From an uncultured Clostridia bacterium (GTDB taxonomy: Bacteria > Bacillota > Clostridia > TANB77 > CAG-508), in assembly GCA_934120675.1 (NCBI GenBank), contig CAKOUU010000003.1:1-64000 (forward strand): a stretch of 64,000 bases of DNA. Reading direction: 5' to 3'. Of the stretch, positions 9,846-17,794 are shown piece by piece; position 1 is the stretch's first letter; every line of letters starts with the position of its first letter. The position numbers and the translations under genes were made by a program. The notes under the pieces were generated by a model. It saw only the letters and a program-made list of their open reading frames with translations. It ran no database searches and was not told the origin of the DNA.

Positions 9846-9848
9846 GTG

Positions 9849-9920
9849 CTATTCACCTAAGTGTTTTACAATTAAGTAAATCAAATATAGCTTTAACACT
9901 TTTAGTAACTCTTTAAACAA
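9849..9920 (-). CDS. candidate type I toxin peptide (Fst/par-like), 23 residues
   Basis: A 23-residue hydrophobic, lysine-containing peptide: it begins MFKELLKVLKLYLIYL and ends IVKHLGE. The ribosome site GGAGG (9928-9932) is 7 bases before the TTG start (9918-9920); another in-frame TTG at 9924-9926 is too close to it. A promoter lies at 9962-9990 and the shared terminator downstream. The repeat complementary to the antitoxin RNA covers the start codon. Size, hydrophobicity, strong ribosome site and convergent antisense RNA fit a membrane-acting type I toxin, although the sequence is not obviously an Fst homologue. Toxicity is inferred from architecture. Confidence 0.6.
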   Translation of the reverse strand: MFKELLKVLKLYLIYLIVKHLGE

Positions 9921-9961
9921 AAGCAACCCTCCTTCCTGCCTCTAAGCAAGTCGGCAAAATA

Positions 9962-9990
9962 ATAATAGTATAAATATCAAGTTTTGTCAA
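9962..9990 (-). promoter_or_regulatory. promoter of the toxin mRNA
   Basis: On the minus strand: TTGACA (9990-9985), 17-bp spacer, TATTAT (9967-9962). The mRNA would start near 9955 and be about 147 bases long. Its leader has a TGCC/GGCA hairpin just before the ribosome site. Confidence 0.75.
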
Positions 9991-10049
9991 TAATTACAAT
10001 ACAGTTAAATGAAAATGCAAATATTTTATATAAAGATAAAACAAAAGAA

Positions 10050-10265
10050 TCACCTTTTGTATGGCTTAATTTCATCAGTAATACCAAGCAAATAATCAAC
10101 AGAAGTATTATAAAACCTTGCTAATTGAATCAAAATTTTAGTTGGTATATCATTAGTACCAACCTCGTATTTAGAATATCCAGTTTGAGACATATTTAAA
10201 AATTTTGCAATTTTTGTTTGTGATAAATCTTTATCTTCTCTTAAATCTCTAATTCTTTTATACAT
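10050..10265 (-). CDS. small XRE-family (Cro/CI-like) repressor
   Basis: About 71 residues, essentially one HTH_3 domain: LREDKDLSQTKIAKFLNMSQTGYSKYEVG contains the helix-turn-helix, and PTKILIQLARFYNTSVDYLLG is the usual closing pair of helices. It should bind DNA as a dimer. The ATG at 10265 is 8 bases after a GAGG ribosome site; the GTG at 10274 overlaps that site and is less likely. It is divergent from the prepilin-like gene, and an 11-bp inverted repeat lies between them, so autorepression and control of that gene are plausible. It also flanks the toxin-antitoxin locus. Confidence 0.85.
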   Translation of the reverse strand: MYKRIRDLREDKDLSQTKIAKFLNMSQTGYSKYEVGTNDIPTKILIQLARFYNTSVDYLLGITDEIKPYKR

Positions 10266-10292
10266 AAAATACACCTCTGAATTATTTTAGAA

Positions 10293-10334
10293 TAACCTAT
10301 TTTGGGTTGTAATTTTTTAATCTAAAATAGGTTA
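10293..10334. promoter_or_regulatory. candidate operator between the XRE gene and the prepilin-like gene
   Basis: TAACCTATTTT (10293-10303) and its exact inverted copy AAAATAGGTTA (10324-10334), 20 bp apart. The right half ends just upstream of the -35 box of the plus-strand promoter. Likely bound by the divergent XRE regulator (inference). Confidence 0.5.
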
Positions 10335-10338
10335 AAAA

Positions 10339-10367
10339 TTTAAAATAAAAATAAGGTAATATATAAT
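10339..10367 (+). promoter_or_regulatory. promoter of the prepilin-like gene
   Basis: TTTAAA (10339-10344), 17-bp spacer, TATAAT (10362-10367), followed by AGGAGG ahead of the ATG at 10395. Confidence 0.55.
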
Positions 10368-10394
10368 TTTAATGTATAGAAGGAGGAAATACAA

Positions 10395-12233
10395 ATGAAA
10401 AAAAATAAAGGAATAACATTAATTGCACTTATTGTAACAATTATTATTTTGCTAATATTATCAGGAATAGCAATAGCAACATTAGGTGGAAAAAATGGTT
10501 TGTTTGCAAGAGTAAAACAAGCGAAAAAGGCACATATTCAAGCAGAAATGCAAGAGCAATTAACACTAGCATTAAATGGTCTGCAGATAGATAAAAAAGG
10601 AAATGCAAGTTTAGATGATGTAACGCAGGAATGGATAAGTTCTGCAATTTCAAGTGATTATAGTCCAACAATAAAAGAAGATGCATCATTAAATGGAAAA
10701 TTAGTTGTAATGAATAAAAGCAATATAACTGGCAAATTTTTAATAGGGCAGAATCTAGAAATAAGTTCATCTGAATATAATTTAAGTAGTTTAGAGTTTG
10801 AATATGAAACAGAAAAAATAGAAAATGGAAAAGTAAAAATACTTATAAAAATAACAGATAAAGTAAATGGACTTAAACGAGTAGATTATCCAGAAGCAAG
10901 TAAAGATTCAATAATAATGGAAAATAGAAAAATACCATTAGGGATAGATTATTATGTGGAATTAGGAAAAGAATATAAATTTATAATAGTAACAGGGGAT
11001 GGACAAGAAACAGAAAAGATAATAAAAATAGATAACTATTATTATAATATAATCAAAAATTTTGGAGAAGGCACAATAATAGATAATAATGCAACAAAAG
11101 CAGTATATGATAATACATATGAAGCAAACATTAAAGCAAAGAATGGTTATAAGATAGACAAAATTTCAGTAAAAATGAATGGACAAAATATCACAACATC
11201 AGGAAACAATATTGTAGATATAGATACAGGAAAAATAAAAATAGAAAAAGTTACAGGAAATATTGAAATAATTATAGAATCAAGCATAGATTTTGATAGC
11301 ATCTATTCAGGAATAAATATAGAAAAATCTACTAATGAATGGACTAATCAAGATATTATTGTAAATATTGATTTTGGATTTGATGGAGGAAATGCAACAA
11401 AAGAAATTAGTATAGATTCTGGAAAAAACTTTGAAACATACTATGATAATATAAGTATTAGTAATAATACAACAATTGTAGCAAGAATAAATATAGGTTC
11501 AAATAAAATTGAAAAAAGATTTAACATTACTAATATTGACAAATTGCAACCAAATGAATTTGAACCAGTATTATCAGATACAATATCAGCAAATAAATTA
11601 TTAATAATTGCGAATGTTAAAGATGCAAATGCTACAGCAGAAAATGGAAGCTCTGGAATTAAAGAATACAAATATTATATATATAATGAAGATAATTCTT
11701 TATTAGATAGTACAACTGATACATCAAATCAATGGATTGTATCTGGAGTAAATGTAGGAAGTACATATAAAGTTATTATAGAAGCATTTGATAATGCTGG
11801 AAACTGCAGAAAATCTTCTGAAGCCAGCATAGAAAAGAAAGAAGTATATAGTTGGAGTGTATATAATCTTATTAAAAATGAATATTATAAAAAAGTAAAA
11901 ACAGGAAGTGAAAGAATAACTAATACAGTAAGAGGTTATAGAAGCAGTTCAGAACCATCTTTTAACACAAAAACAGGACAATGGAAGTTTGGTTATAATT
12001 CTGGAGAAATTTATAATGGATATTGGTTTTCATCTAGTCAAATAACAAACACAATAACTTATTGTAGTAATAGAACATCAAAACATTTATTTGTAGACTA
12101 TTATAAATCAGAATTTGTAGGTACATATGAAAAAGGAGAAGATTTATTAAAAACTGTTACAAGTAACTCAGAAAATGCATATCCTGAAAATAATTATCAA
12201 GGAAATTATTGGTATGTAAAAAATAGTAATTAA
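10395..12233 (+). CDS. large secreted protein with type IV prepilin-like N-terminus
   Basis: A 612-residue protein. The N-terminus MKKNKG-ITLIALIVTIIILL is a prepilin leader: short and basic, a Gly before the cleavage point, then a long hydrophobic helix. The usual Glu at mature position 5 is Ala, which occurs in many clostridial proteins of this kind. A helix with charged residues follows to about residue 65, then a beta-rich, N/K/T-rich region with repeat-like segments and an Ig-like module near 440-480 (VIIEAFDNAGN). True pilins are 120-200 residues, so this is a minor pseudopilin-like adhesin or another prepilin-peptidase substrate. No other pilus genes are nearby. AGGAGG fixes the start. 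Confidence 0.65.
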   Translation: MKKNKGITLIALIVTIIILLILSGIAIATLGGKNGLFARVKQAKKAHIQAEMQEQLTLALNGLQIDKKGNASLDDVTQEWISSAISSDYSPTIKEDASLNGKLVVMNKSNITGKFLIGQNLEISSSEYNLSSLEFEYETEKIENGKVKILIKITDKVNGLKRVDYPEASKDSIIMENRKIPLGIDYYVELGKEYKFIIVTGDGQETEKIIKIDNYYYNIIKNFGEGTIIDNNATKAVYDNTYEANIKAKNGYKIDKISVKMNGQNITTSGNNIVDIDTGKIKIEKVTGNIEIIIESSIDFDSIYSGINIEKSTNEWTNQDIIVNIDFGFDGGNATKEISIDSGKNFETYYDNISISNNTTIVARINIGSNKIEKRFNITNIDKLQPNEFEPVLSDTISANKLLIIANVKDANATAENGSSGIKEYKYYIYNEDNSLLDSTTDTSNQWIVSGVNVGSTYKVIIEAFDNAGNCRKSSEASIEKKEVYSWSVYNLIKNEYYKKVKTGSERITNTVRGYRSSSEPSFNTKTGQWKFGYNSGEIYNGYWFSSSQITNTITYCSNRTSKHLFVDYYKSEFVGTYEKGEDLLKTVTSNSENAYPENNYQGNYWYVKNSN

Positions 12234-12254
12234 AATATTAAATTAATATTTTTT
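12232..12254 (+). terminator. terminator after the prepilin-like gene
   Basis: AAAATATTA / TAATATTTT stem with a 3-base loop, followed by TT. Confidence 0.55.
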
Positions 12255-12274
12255 ACTCAAATAATAAAAAAAAC

Positions 12275-12303
12275 TTGTATATTCCCAAAATTTGTGATAT
12301 AAA
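12275..12303 (+). promoter_or_regulatory. promoter of the orphan response regulator
   Basis: TTGTAT (12275-12280), 17-bp spacer, TATAAA (12298-12303). Confidence 0.55.
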
Positions 12304-12343
12304 TACTAGTATAAGAAGAAAGCTACAGAAAGGCGGAATTTTT

Positions 12344-13099
12344 GTGGAAGAAAATTTAGAAAAAACAACAAAAAAAGTATTAGTAGTAGACGACGAACAA
12401 GCAATAATCGACGTACTAGTATATAATCTAAAAAAAGAAGGATATGAAACATTAGAAGCAACAGATGGAATAACAGCAGTCAATATGGCATTAGAACAAA
12501 AACCAGACCTAATGTTATTAGATATAATGTTACCAAAAATGGACGGACTAACAGTATGTAAAAGAGTAAAAAACTACTTGAATATTCCAATATTAATGTT
12601 AACAGCAAAAGATGCAGAAATAGATAAAATAGTAGGACTAGAACTTGGAGCAGATGACTACATAACAAAACCATTTAGTGTAAGAGAATTAATGGCAAGA
12701 GTAAAAGCAAATCTAAGAAAAAATGAAATAACAAACGTAACAAATATAACACCAGAGCAAATACCAGAAATTATAGAAACAGAAACAAAAAAAGACAACA
12801 TCATAAAAGTAAATGATATAGAATTAGACTTAGACAGATTTGAAGTAAAAGTCAGAGGAGACATCATAGACCTAACACTTAGAGAATTTGAAGTACTAAA
12901 ATTTTTAGCTGCACAACCAGGTCAAGTAATAACAAGAGAAACATTACTTGAAAAAGTATGGGGATATGAATATTATGGCGACATCAGAACTGTAGATGTT
13001 ACAGTAAGAAGAATAAGAGAGAAAATCGAAAAAGATACATCAAGTCCAAAAATCTTAATTACAAAAAGAGGAGTTGGATATTATATAGCAACAAAATAA
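12344..13099 (+). CDS. OmpR/PhoB-family response regulator (WalR/PhoP-like), no adjacent kinase
   Basis: About 251 residues from the GTG at 12344, which follows AGGCGG at proper spacing; an upstream ATG at 12275 overlaps the promoter and is unlikely. The receiver domain (about 10-125) has VLVVDDE with the acidic pair at 16-17, phosphoacceptor Asp60 in LLDIMLP, and the conserved Lys in ITKPFSVRE. A linker of about 35 residues leads to a winged-helix DNA-binding domain (LTLREFEVLKFLA through TVRRIREKIE and KRGVGYYI). It resembles WalR/PhoP regulators. No histidine kinase is encoded next to it, so its partner lies elsewhere. It is flanked by its own promoter and terminator. Confidence 0.9.
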   Translation: MEENLEKTTKKVLVVDDEQAIIDVLVYNLKKEGYETLEATDGITAVNMALEQKPDLMLLDIMLPKMDGLTVCKRVKNYLNIPILMLTAKDAEIDKIVGLELGADDYITKPFSVRELMARVKANLRKNEITNVTNITPEQIPEIIETETKKDNIIKVNDIELDLDRFEVKVRGDIIDLTLREFEVLKFLAAQPGQVITRETLLEKVWGYEYYGDIRTVDVTVRRIREKIEKDTSSPKILITKRGVGYYIATK

Positions 13100-13155
13100 A
13101 AAATAGAAAGAATAGAAAAGACTACTAAAATAGTCAAAATATTCTTTCTATTTTT
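13098..13155 (+). terminator. terminator after the response regulator
   Basis: Long stem AAATAGAAAGAATA / TATTCTTTCTATTT with an internal GACTA/TAGTC hairpin, then TT. Confidence 0.7.
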
Positions 13156-13223
13156 GTTGAAATTTATATAGAAATATGATTAAATAATAAAAGAATTAAA
13201 ATACAAAAACAGGGGGAATAAAA

Positions 13224-13916
13224 ATGCCATCTTGGGGAATCCATTTAGGAGTAGCAAATAAATTATCAAATAATATAAAAAATATAGATAAAAATTTATT
13301 CATGTTTGGAAATGTAGTACCAGATATAAATAATGGGTATGTAGTAAAAGACATAAGCAAAATTATATCACATAAAATAACACATTATGATGGAGAAGTA
13401 GATTTTAAAGGATACAGAAAATTCTATAATAAATACATAAACAATATAAAAAATCCAGTAGTATTAGGGTGTTTAACACATTTAATGACAGACTACTATT
13501 TTAACAATATAACATATTCAACAAAAGCTATATGGGGAAATGGAAAAGTAGTAGGGCTAAAATTAAATGATGGAAAAGAGATAAAATGTGACAAAGAGAC
13601 AGTAAGAAAAATGAAAGTAAATGACTTTAAAATATTTGCAAATTATATATATAAAAGTCACGAATTATCAAATATCAAATATGATGAAAAAATGTTATCA
13701 ATAAATCCAATTGTAGAAGAATTTGATATAACAAAAGAAGATGCAGAAAAAACAATACAATATTTAAATGATTATATACAAAATAAAAAAATCATTATTG
13801 ACAAATGTGAAAATAGAGAATATCAAATTTTTACACAAAATGAAATGGAAGAGATATCCGAAAATTGTAATATATTCATATTAAACTTTTTAAAAGAAAA
13901 CAATTTAGCTATATAG
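13224..13916 (+). CDS. zinc-dependent phospholipase C-like protein
   Basis: A 230-residue protein starting MPSWGIHLGVANKL with an in-place ribosome site (AGGGGGAAT). His/Asp motifs are in the order expected for the Zn-dependent phospholipase C / S1-P1 nuclease fold (PF00882): GIH near the start, GNVVPDIN at about 32-38, SHKITHYDG at about 53-61, and LGCLTHLMTDYYF at about 87-99. Clostridial proteins of this type are cytoplasmic, lack a signal peptide and have no proven substrate; none is seen here either. It is monocistronic between terminators. The hydrolase assignment rests on the histidine pattern and is moderate. Confidence 0.5.
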   Translation: MPSWGIHLGVANKLSNNIKNIDKNLFMFGNVVPDINNGYVVKDISKIISHKITHYDGEVDFKGYRKFYNKYINNIKNPVVLGCLTHLMTDYYFNNITYSTKAIWGNGKVVGLKLNDGKEIKCDKETVRKMKVNDFKIFANYIYKSHELSNIKYDEKMLSINPIVEEFDITKEDAEKTIQYLNDYIQNKKIIIDKCENREYQIFTQNEMEEISENCNIFILNFLKENNLAI

Positions 13917-13918
13917 AG

Positions 13919-13994
13919 ATTACATATAATTTTTCACTATATGTAATAAAAAACCGCAAAGTTCTTAAAATGTCGAATTTTGCGGTCGATTTTT
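13919..13994. terminator. two consecutive hairpin terminators
   Basis: ATTACATATA / TATATGTAAT (13919-13947) followed by six A, then AACCGCAAA / TTTGCGGT (about 13951-13986) followed by CGATTTTTAT. The second is the stronger plus-strand terminator. Confidence 0.7.
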
Positions 13995-14015
13995 ATATTA
14001 AAATTAATAAAATTA

Positions 14016-14044
14016 TTGACATAGCAAAAATATGATAATATAAT
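14016..14044 (+). promoter_or_regulatory. consensus promoter of the Rpn-like gene
   Basis: TTGACA (14016-14021), 17-bp spacer, TATAAT (14039-14044). The leader to the gene is about 130 bases and contains several palindromes, including ATTAGATCTAAT and AAATTATT...AATAATTT. Confidence 0.75.
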
Positions 14045-14184
14045 CTAGAAGAAAATTTTAATTCAAAGTATTTTAATCAATTATTAAAATTAGATCTAAT
14101 TAGAATCCACAGAAAAATATAAATTATTAGAAAAGAGCGCTCAATAATTTATACAAGTCCAAATTGGAGGTGAAATTAGCAAGA

Positions 14185-14808
14185 ATGAATAGAAAATTCA
14201 TATCAAACAGTAACTATGTATTTAGAAAAGTATTGAACAATGAACAATGTGTAGATATTTTAAAAGACTTCATTGGAGCAATTTTAAACATTGAAATTGA
14301 AGAAATAGAATTAAATAGATACTTAAGCGAAAATGAAAAATATCTACCAAAAGAAGAAAACTTTGGCATTGCCGATGTACGAATAAGAACAAAAGAAAAT
14401 GAAGAGATAAATGTAGGAATACAATTTATAGATGGTATATATATACAAACAAAAATGCTAATGTACTATGCCCAAATACATTTAAATCAATTGGAATATG
14501 ATAACAAAAGAGAATTTGCAAGAACAATAACTATAAATCTATTGGATTATAAATATTTTTCTACAAAAGGTTATGAACAAATGATAAAAATAAAAACAAA
14601 TGAAGGTGATATTCAACTTGAAGAGGTTGAAATGTATGTACTTGAATTGCCTAAATATATTTGCAAAAATTCAAATAATAAGACACGAAAAGATGAATGG
14701 ATAGAATATTTAAAAGGAAGTATAGCAACAGAAAAAATAAAAAATAAAAATATAAAAAAACTAGACGAACTAGTTGAAAAATACTGGTTAGAAGAAAAAA
14801 TGGAATAA
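14185..14808 (+). CDS. Rpn/PD-(D/E)XK nuclease-family protein, short form
   Basis: About 207 residues from ATG 14185; a TTG at 14164 overlaps the GGAGG and is improbable, though the ATG lies rather far (14 bases) from that site. It has the PF12784 layout: an N-terminal FRKVLNNEQCVDILKDFI, the core FGIADVRIRTKENEEINVGIQF with the catalytic-type Asp in IADVRI, and YYAQIHLNQL in the usual place. In active members the sheet after the Asp normally reads E-x-Q; here it is NVGIQ, so the acid appears to be Gly. The Glu/Lys-rich C-terminal tail found in longer relatives is missing. Likely a degenerate nuclease-transposase relative. Confidence 0.65.
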   Translation: MNRKFISNSNYVFRKVLNNEQCVDILKDFIGAILNIEIEEIELNRYLSENEKYLPKEENFGIADVRIRTKENEEINVGIQFIDGIYIQTKMLMYYAQIHLNQLEYDNKREFARTITINLLDYKYFSTKGYEQMIKIKTNEGDIQLEEVEMYVLELPKYICKNSNNKTRKDEWIEYLKGSIATEKIKNKNIKKLDELVEKYWLEEKME

Positions 14809-14843
14809 TAAATTTTAAGATTTATTGTAAAAATTTTAGAAAT

Positions 14844-14883
14844 GTATATTATAGGAAGTTAAAAACACCTTCCTATAATATAC
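14844..14883. terminator. long hairpin after the Rpn-like gene
   Basis: GTATATTATAGGAAG pairs exactly with CTTCCTATAATATAC around a 10-base loop; followed by AAAAAA on the plus strand. Confidence 0.65.
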
Positions 14884-14915
14884 AAAAAATGCTCTACTAT
14901 ATAGTAAAGCATTTT
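14884..14915 (-). terminator. terminator of the PASTA PBP gene
   Basis: On the minus strand AAAATGCT pairs with AGCATTTT around a self-complementary TACTATATAGTA core, followed by a U-tract. Confidence 0.7.
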
Positions 14916-14923
14916 CTAAAATA

Positions 14924-17203
14924 TTATTTTAAAGTTACCTTAACAACCGTACCAGCATCAACCTGAGAACCTTTAGGTGGGTCTTGTGAAACAACAACGC
15001 CAGAACCATCTATACTTATATTAAGATTAGCATTTCGTAATTCTGTAGTTGCAGTATAAGCACTTTTCCCAGTAAGGTCAGGAACTGTAGCAGAAGTTCT
15101 TGTAGTTTGGTCATATAACATAATAATAGAATTCTTTGATAATGAAACACCAGGCTTTGGAACCTGCTCTACAACAACTGTACTATTTTTATCATTAGAA
15201 GTTGAAATTTTTGAAGTAAATCCTTTTTCACTTAATATTTTTTCAGCTTCAGCAATTGTTTTATTTCTAACTTCAGGAACTGTAATTAAATCAGAATCTT
15301 CCGTATTTTCCTCACTAGAAGGAATACCAAGATAAGGTAAAATTTCAGTCAACATTTGAGAAACAACAGGTCCAGCTAATGTTCCACCTTGGTGATTACT
15401 CTTTGGAGGTTTATACAAATTAAGTAGTAATACAACTTGAGTATCTTCAACAGGAGAAATTGCAACATATGTAGCAACATAACCATCTATATCTTCTCTG
15501 CCAGAACGAGGTTCAGAAGTACCAGTTTTTCCACCAACAGTGTAACCAGTAACAGCACCTCTTTTTCCAGTACCTTCTTCAACAACTGACTGCATCATAG
15601 ATTTTACTTTTGAAGCAGTATCAGAAGAAATAACTTGTCTAACTTCTTCAGTGTCAACAGTTGTTACAGCACCTGTATCTGTATTAGTAATTGACTTAAC
15701 AATTCTAGGTTTCATTAAAACACCATCATTTGCAATTGCAGAAATTGCAGTTATCATTTGTAATGGAGTGATACTAAAACGTTGTCCAAAAGAATAAGTA
15801 GCACGTTCAACTGGAATTACAGTAGATTCTTCTTTAAATATTGAATTAGCCTCACCTGGTAAATCAATACCAGTTTTATCAAAAAGGCCAAAGGCTTTAT
15901 AATATTTATATAAAGTAGGAGTTCCAATTCTAGCACCTAACTGTATTAGAGCAGGGTTACAAGAATTTTCTAATGCTTTTCTTAAAGATTGAGAACCATG
16001 TGAACCATCAGACTTCCAACAACTTATACGAGTATCACCAACAACTTCATAACCAGGGCAATTAAAATCACCAGCAACATCAGTTCCAGTAATATTTTCC
16101 TCTAAAGCAGTAGATGCTGTTATAAGCTTGAAAACTGAACCAGGCTCATATAATTCAGAAACAGATTTGTTAGACCACATTTTATATATAGCATCATTTT
16201 TCTCTTTGTCACTTAATGAATCATAAGTTTTTGCAACATACTCATTAGGAGTAAAAGGTTGATTTAAGTCATAGTTAGGATATGTAGCCATAGCTAAAAT
16301 ATCACCAGTTTTTGGATCCATAACAATGCAATTTCCACCATTTTCAACATTATTATCTTCAATTGCTTGTTTTAAATATTTTTCAACAATTGTTTGAATA
16401 TTTAAATCAATAGTAAGAGTTAAATCACTACCATTTTCAGCTGGAATATAAGTTTCCTCTGCATTTGGAATTTCCTCTTGACTTGCACTTTTTGAACTTA
16501 CAATTTTTCCAGGAGTACCAGTTAAAACAGATTCCCATTTATTTTCAATACCAGCTAAACCTTGATTATCACTACCACAAGAACCTAAAACCTGAGATAA
16601 TACTGTTCCATATGGATAATATCTTTTAGTATCTTCATCTATGTTTATACCAGTTGATATTTTATTATCCGACATCCATTTTTTTAGTTCATCAACTTTA
16701 TCTTTTTCAACCTTTTTTGCGATAGTCTCAACATTAGAGTCACTTGTTACTTTTTTTAAGGTTTCATCATAATCAAGTCCAAAAATATCTGAAAATGCTT
16801 TAGCAACTTTTTCTTTTAAAGCTTGAGTATTATCACTATTTTTTGTATCTTTGATTTTTTGTGGGTTAATTGTTATTGTATCAACAGAAGCACTTGTTGC
16901 AAGGACTTTACCTGTTGAATCATAAATTGAACCACGTTTTGGACTTATTATTTGGTTTATTGATTGTTGATTATATGCTAGATTTTTTAAATAGCTTCCT
17001 TGGACAAATTGCAAGAATCCTATTCGTCCTACTAATAATGAGAAAATCAATATTACTACTATAAAAATTACTTTTATTTTTTTTATATGTATAAAGTTTT
17101 GAGATGTATATTCAGAATTTATTTTAGTAATCTTTTTATTTATTTTTTTCGTATTTTTGGGTTTATTTTTATTGTTCAATATATTCACCACTCTTTTGTT
17201 CAA
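14924..17203 (-). CDS. class B penicillin-binding protein with two PASTA domains (SpoVD/FtsI type)
   Basis: About 759 residues. A basic N-terminus is followed by one membrane segment (about 47-68, IKVIFIVVILIFSLLVGRI), a PBP dimerisation domain (GSIYDSTGKVLATS onward), then the transpeptidase with SVFKLIT (S-x-x-K), SCN (S-x-N) and KTGTSEPRSG. Two C-terminal PASTA domains follow (VPEVRNKTIAEAE and VPDLTGKSAYTATT). It should cross-link peptidoglycan outside the membrane; the PASTA tail fits SpoVD (spore cortex) better than vegetative FtsI. In-frame TTG starts at 17203 and 17179 are both possible; ribosome-site support is weak for either. No division-cluster genes are adjacent. Confidence 0.85.
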   Translation of the reverse strand: MNKRVVNILNNKNKPKNTKKINKKITKINSEYTSQNFIHIKKIKVIFIVVILIFSLLVGRIGFLQFVQGSYLKNLAYNQQSINQIISPKRGSIYDSTGKVLATSASVDTITINPQKIKDTKNSDNTQALKEKVAKAFSDIFGLDYDETLKKVTSDSNVETIAKKVEKDKVDELKKWMSDNKISTGINIDEDTKRYYPYGTVLSQVLGSCGSDNQGLAGIENKWESVLTGTPGKIVSSKSASQEEIPNAEETYIPAENGSDLTLTIDLNIQTIVEKYLKQAIEDNNVENGGNCIVMDPKTGDILAMATYPNYDLNQPFTPNEYVAKTYDSLSDKEKNDAIYKMWSNKSVSELYEPGSVFKLITASTALEENITGTDVAGDFNCPGYEVVGDTRISCWKSDGSHGSQSLRKALENSCNPALIQLGARIGTPTLYKYYKAFGLFDKTGIDLPGEANSIFKEESTVIPVERATYSFGQRFSITPLQMITAISAIANDGVLMKPRIVKSITNTDTGAVTTVDTEEVRQVISSDTASKVKSMMQSVVEEGTGKRGAVTGYTVGGKTGTSEPRSGREDIDGYVATYVAISPVEDTQVVLLLNLYKPPKSNHQGGTLAGPVVSQMLTEILPYLGIPSSEENTEDSDLITVPEVRNKTIAEAEKILSEKGFTSKISTSNDKNSTVVVEQVPKPGVSLSKNSIIMLYDQTTRTSATVPDLTGKSAYTATTELRNANLNISIDGSGVVVSQDPPKGSQVDAGTVVKVTLK

Positions 17204-17326
17204 ATTTATAACAGTATTGTATATTAAAGATGTTTAAAAATCAATAAAATTATTAAATTTTAGATAAAAAATATAATAACAAGTTACAATTTGTAGTTTC
17301 ATTATAATTATTGGTGTGTACGGTAA

Positions 17327-17717
17327 TTCCTTGAAGGTTATATATATTTGATATTGTATACTGTTCATTGCGTTCAAAAAGAAAATCTAAAATTAAAAAC
17401 TGAGCCTCTCTCACTCCGGCTAAAAATGTATATATGTATATGATTTTAAACTTTTCGAATGTAATTAAAGCAATACTAGAATTTCTTAAATAAATTTATG
17501 GAAAGAGTTCAGGTCGAGCAAAGCGAAGACCAAGTGGAAGGGTGCCATCAATTTATTTTAGAAATTCTTATATTGCGTATAAAACCGAGAAAATGTTTAA
17601 AATCATATACATATATACATTTTTCCCGTAAGCATTCCTCAGTTTTTTATTTAAGTTTTTCTATTTTTCTCTCCAATCAAACGTATACAATATCAAATAT
17701 ATATAACCTTCAAGGAA
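17327..17717. repeat. 391-bp nested palindromic element
   Basis: Outer arms 17327-17361 and 17683-17717 are perfect 35-bp inverted repeats. Inner arms 17422-17451 and 17595-17624 are perfect 30-bp inverted repeats. Further matching arms lie near 17478-17501 and 17549-17575. The centre has GGTC...GACC. No transposase is encoded. The single-stranded form would fold into one long interrupted hairpin, as expected of a MITE or a large structured non-coding element. Confidence 0.8.
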
Positions 17718-17794
17718 GCAATTTACACATAATTTATTCTATAAGAACTGTGAATTATAATAATAACAAAATCAAAAAAGAAAGGAGATTTACA

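Larger units (their letters stand above)
9791..9923. repeat. direct repeat pair linking antitoxin and toxin
   Basis: Exact 14-bp direct repeats at 9791-9804 and 9910-9923, both preceded by GTAA (with one extra C in the second). Repeats of this sort (DRa/DRb) create the intermolecular pairing sites in par loci. Confidence 0.8.

Noticed and set aside
10266..10274. GTG start for the XRE regulator
   Set aside because: It overlaps the GAGG ribosome site; ATG 10265 is correctly spaced.
16870..17064. Plus-strand 64-codon frame in the PBP gene
   Set aside because: Antisense shadow; no ribosome site.
17498..17794. N-terminal extension of ComM by 99 codons
   Set aside because: The extension is translated from the palindromic element; the family starts at MISTVKTISL (17795), which has its own AAAGGAG.
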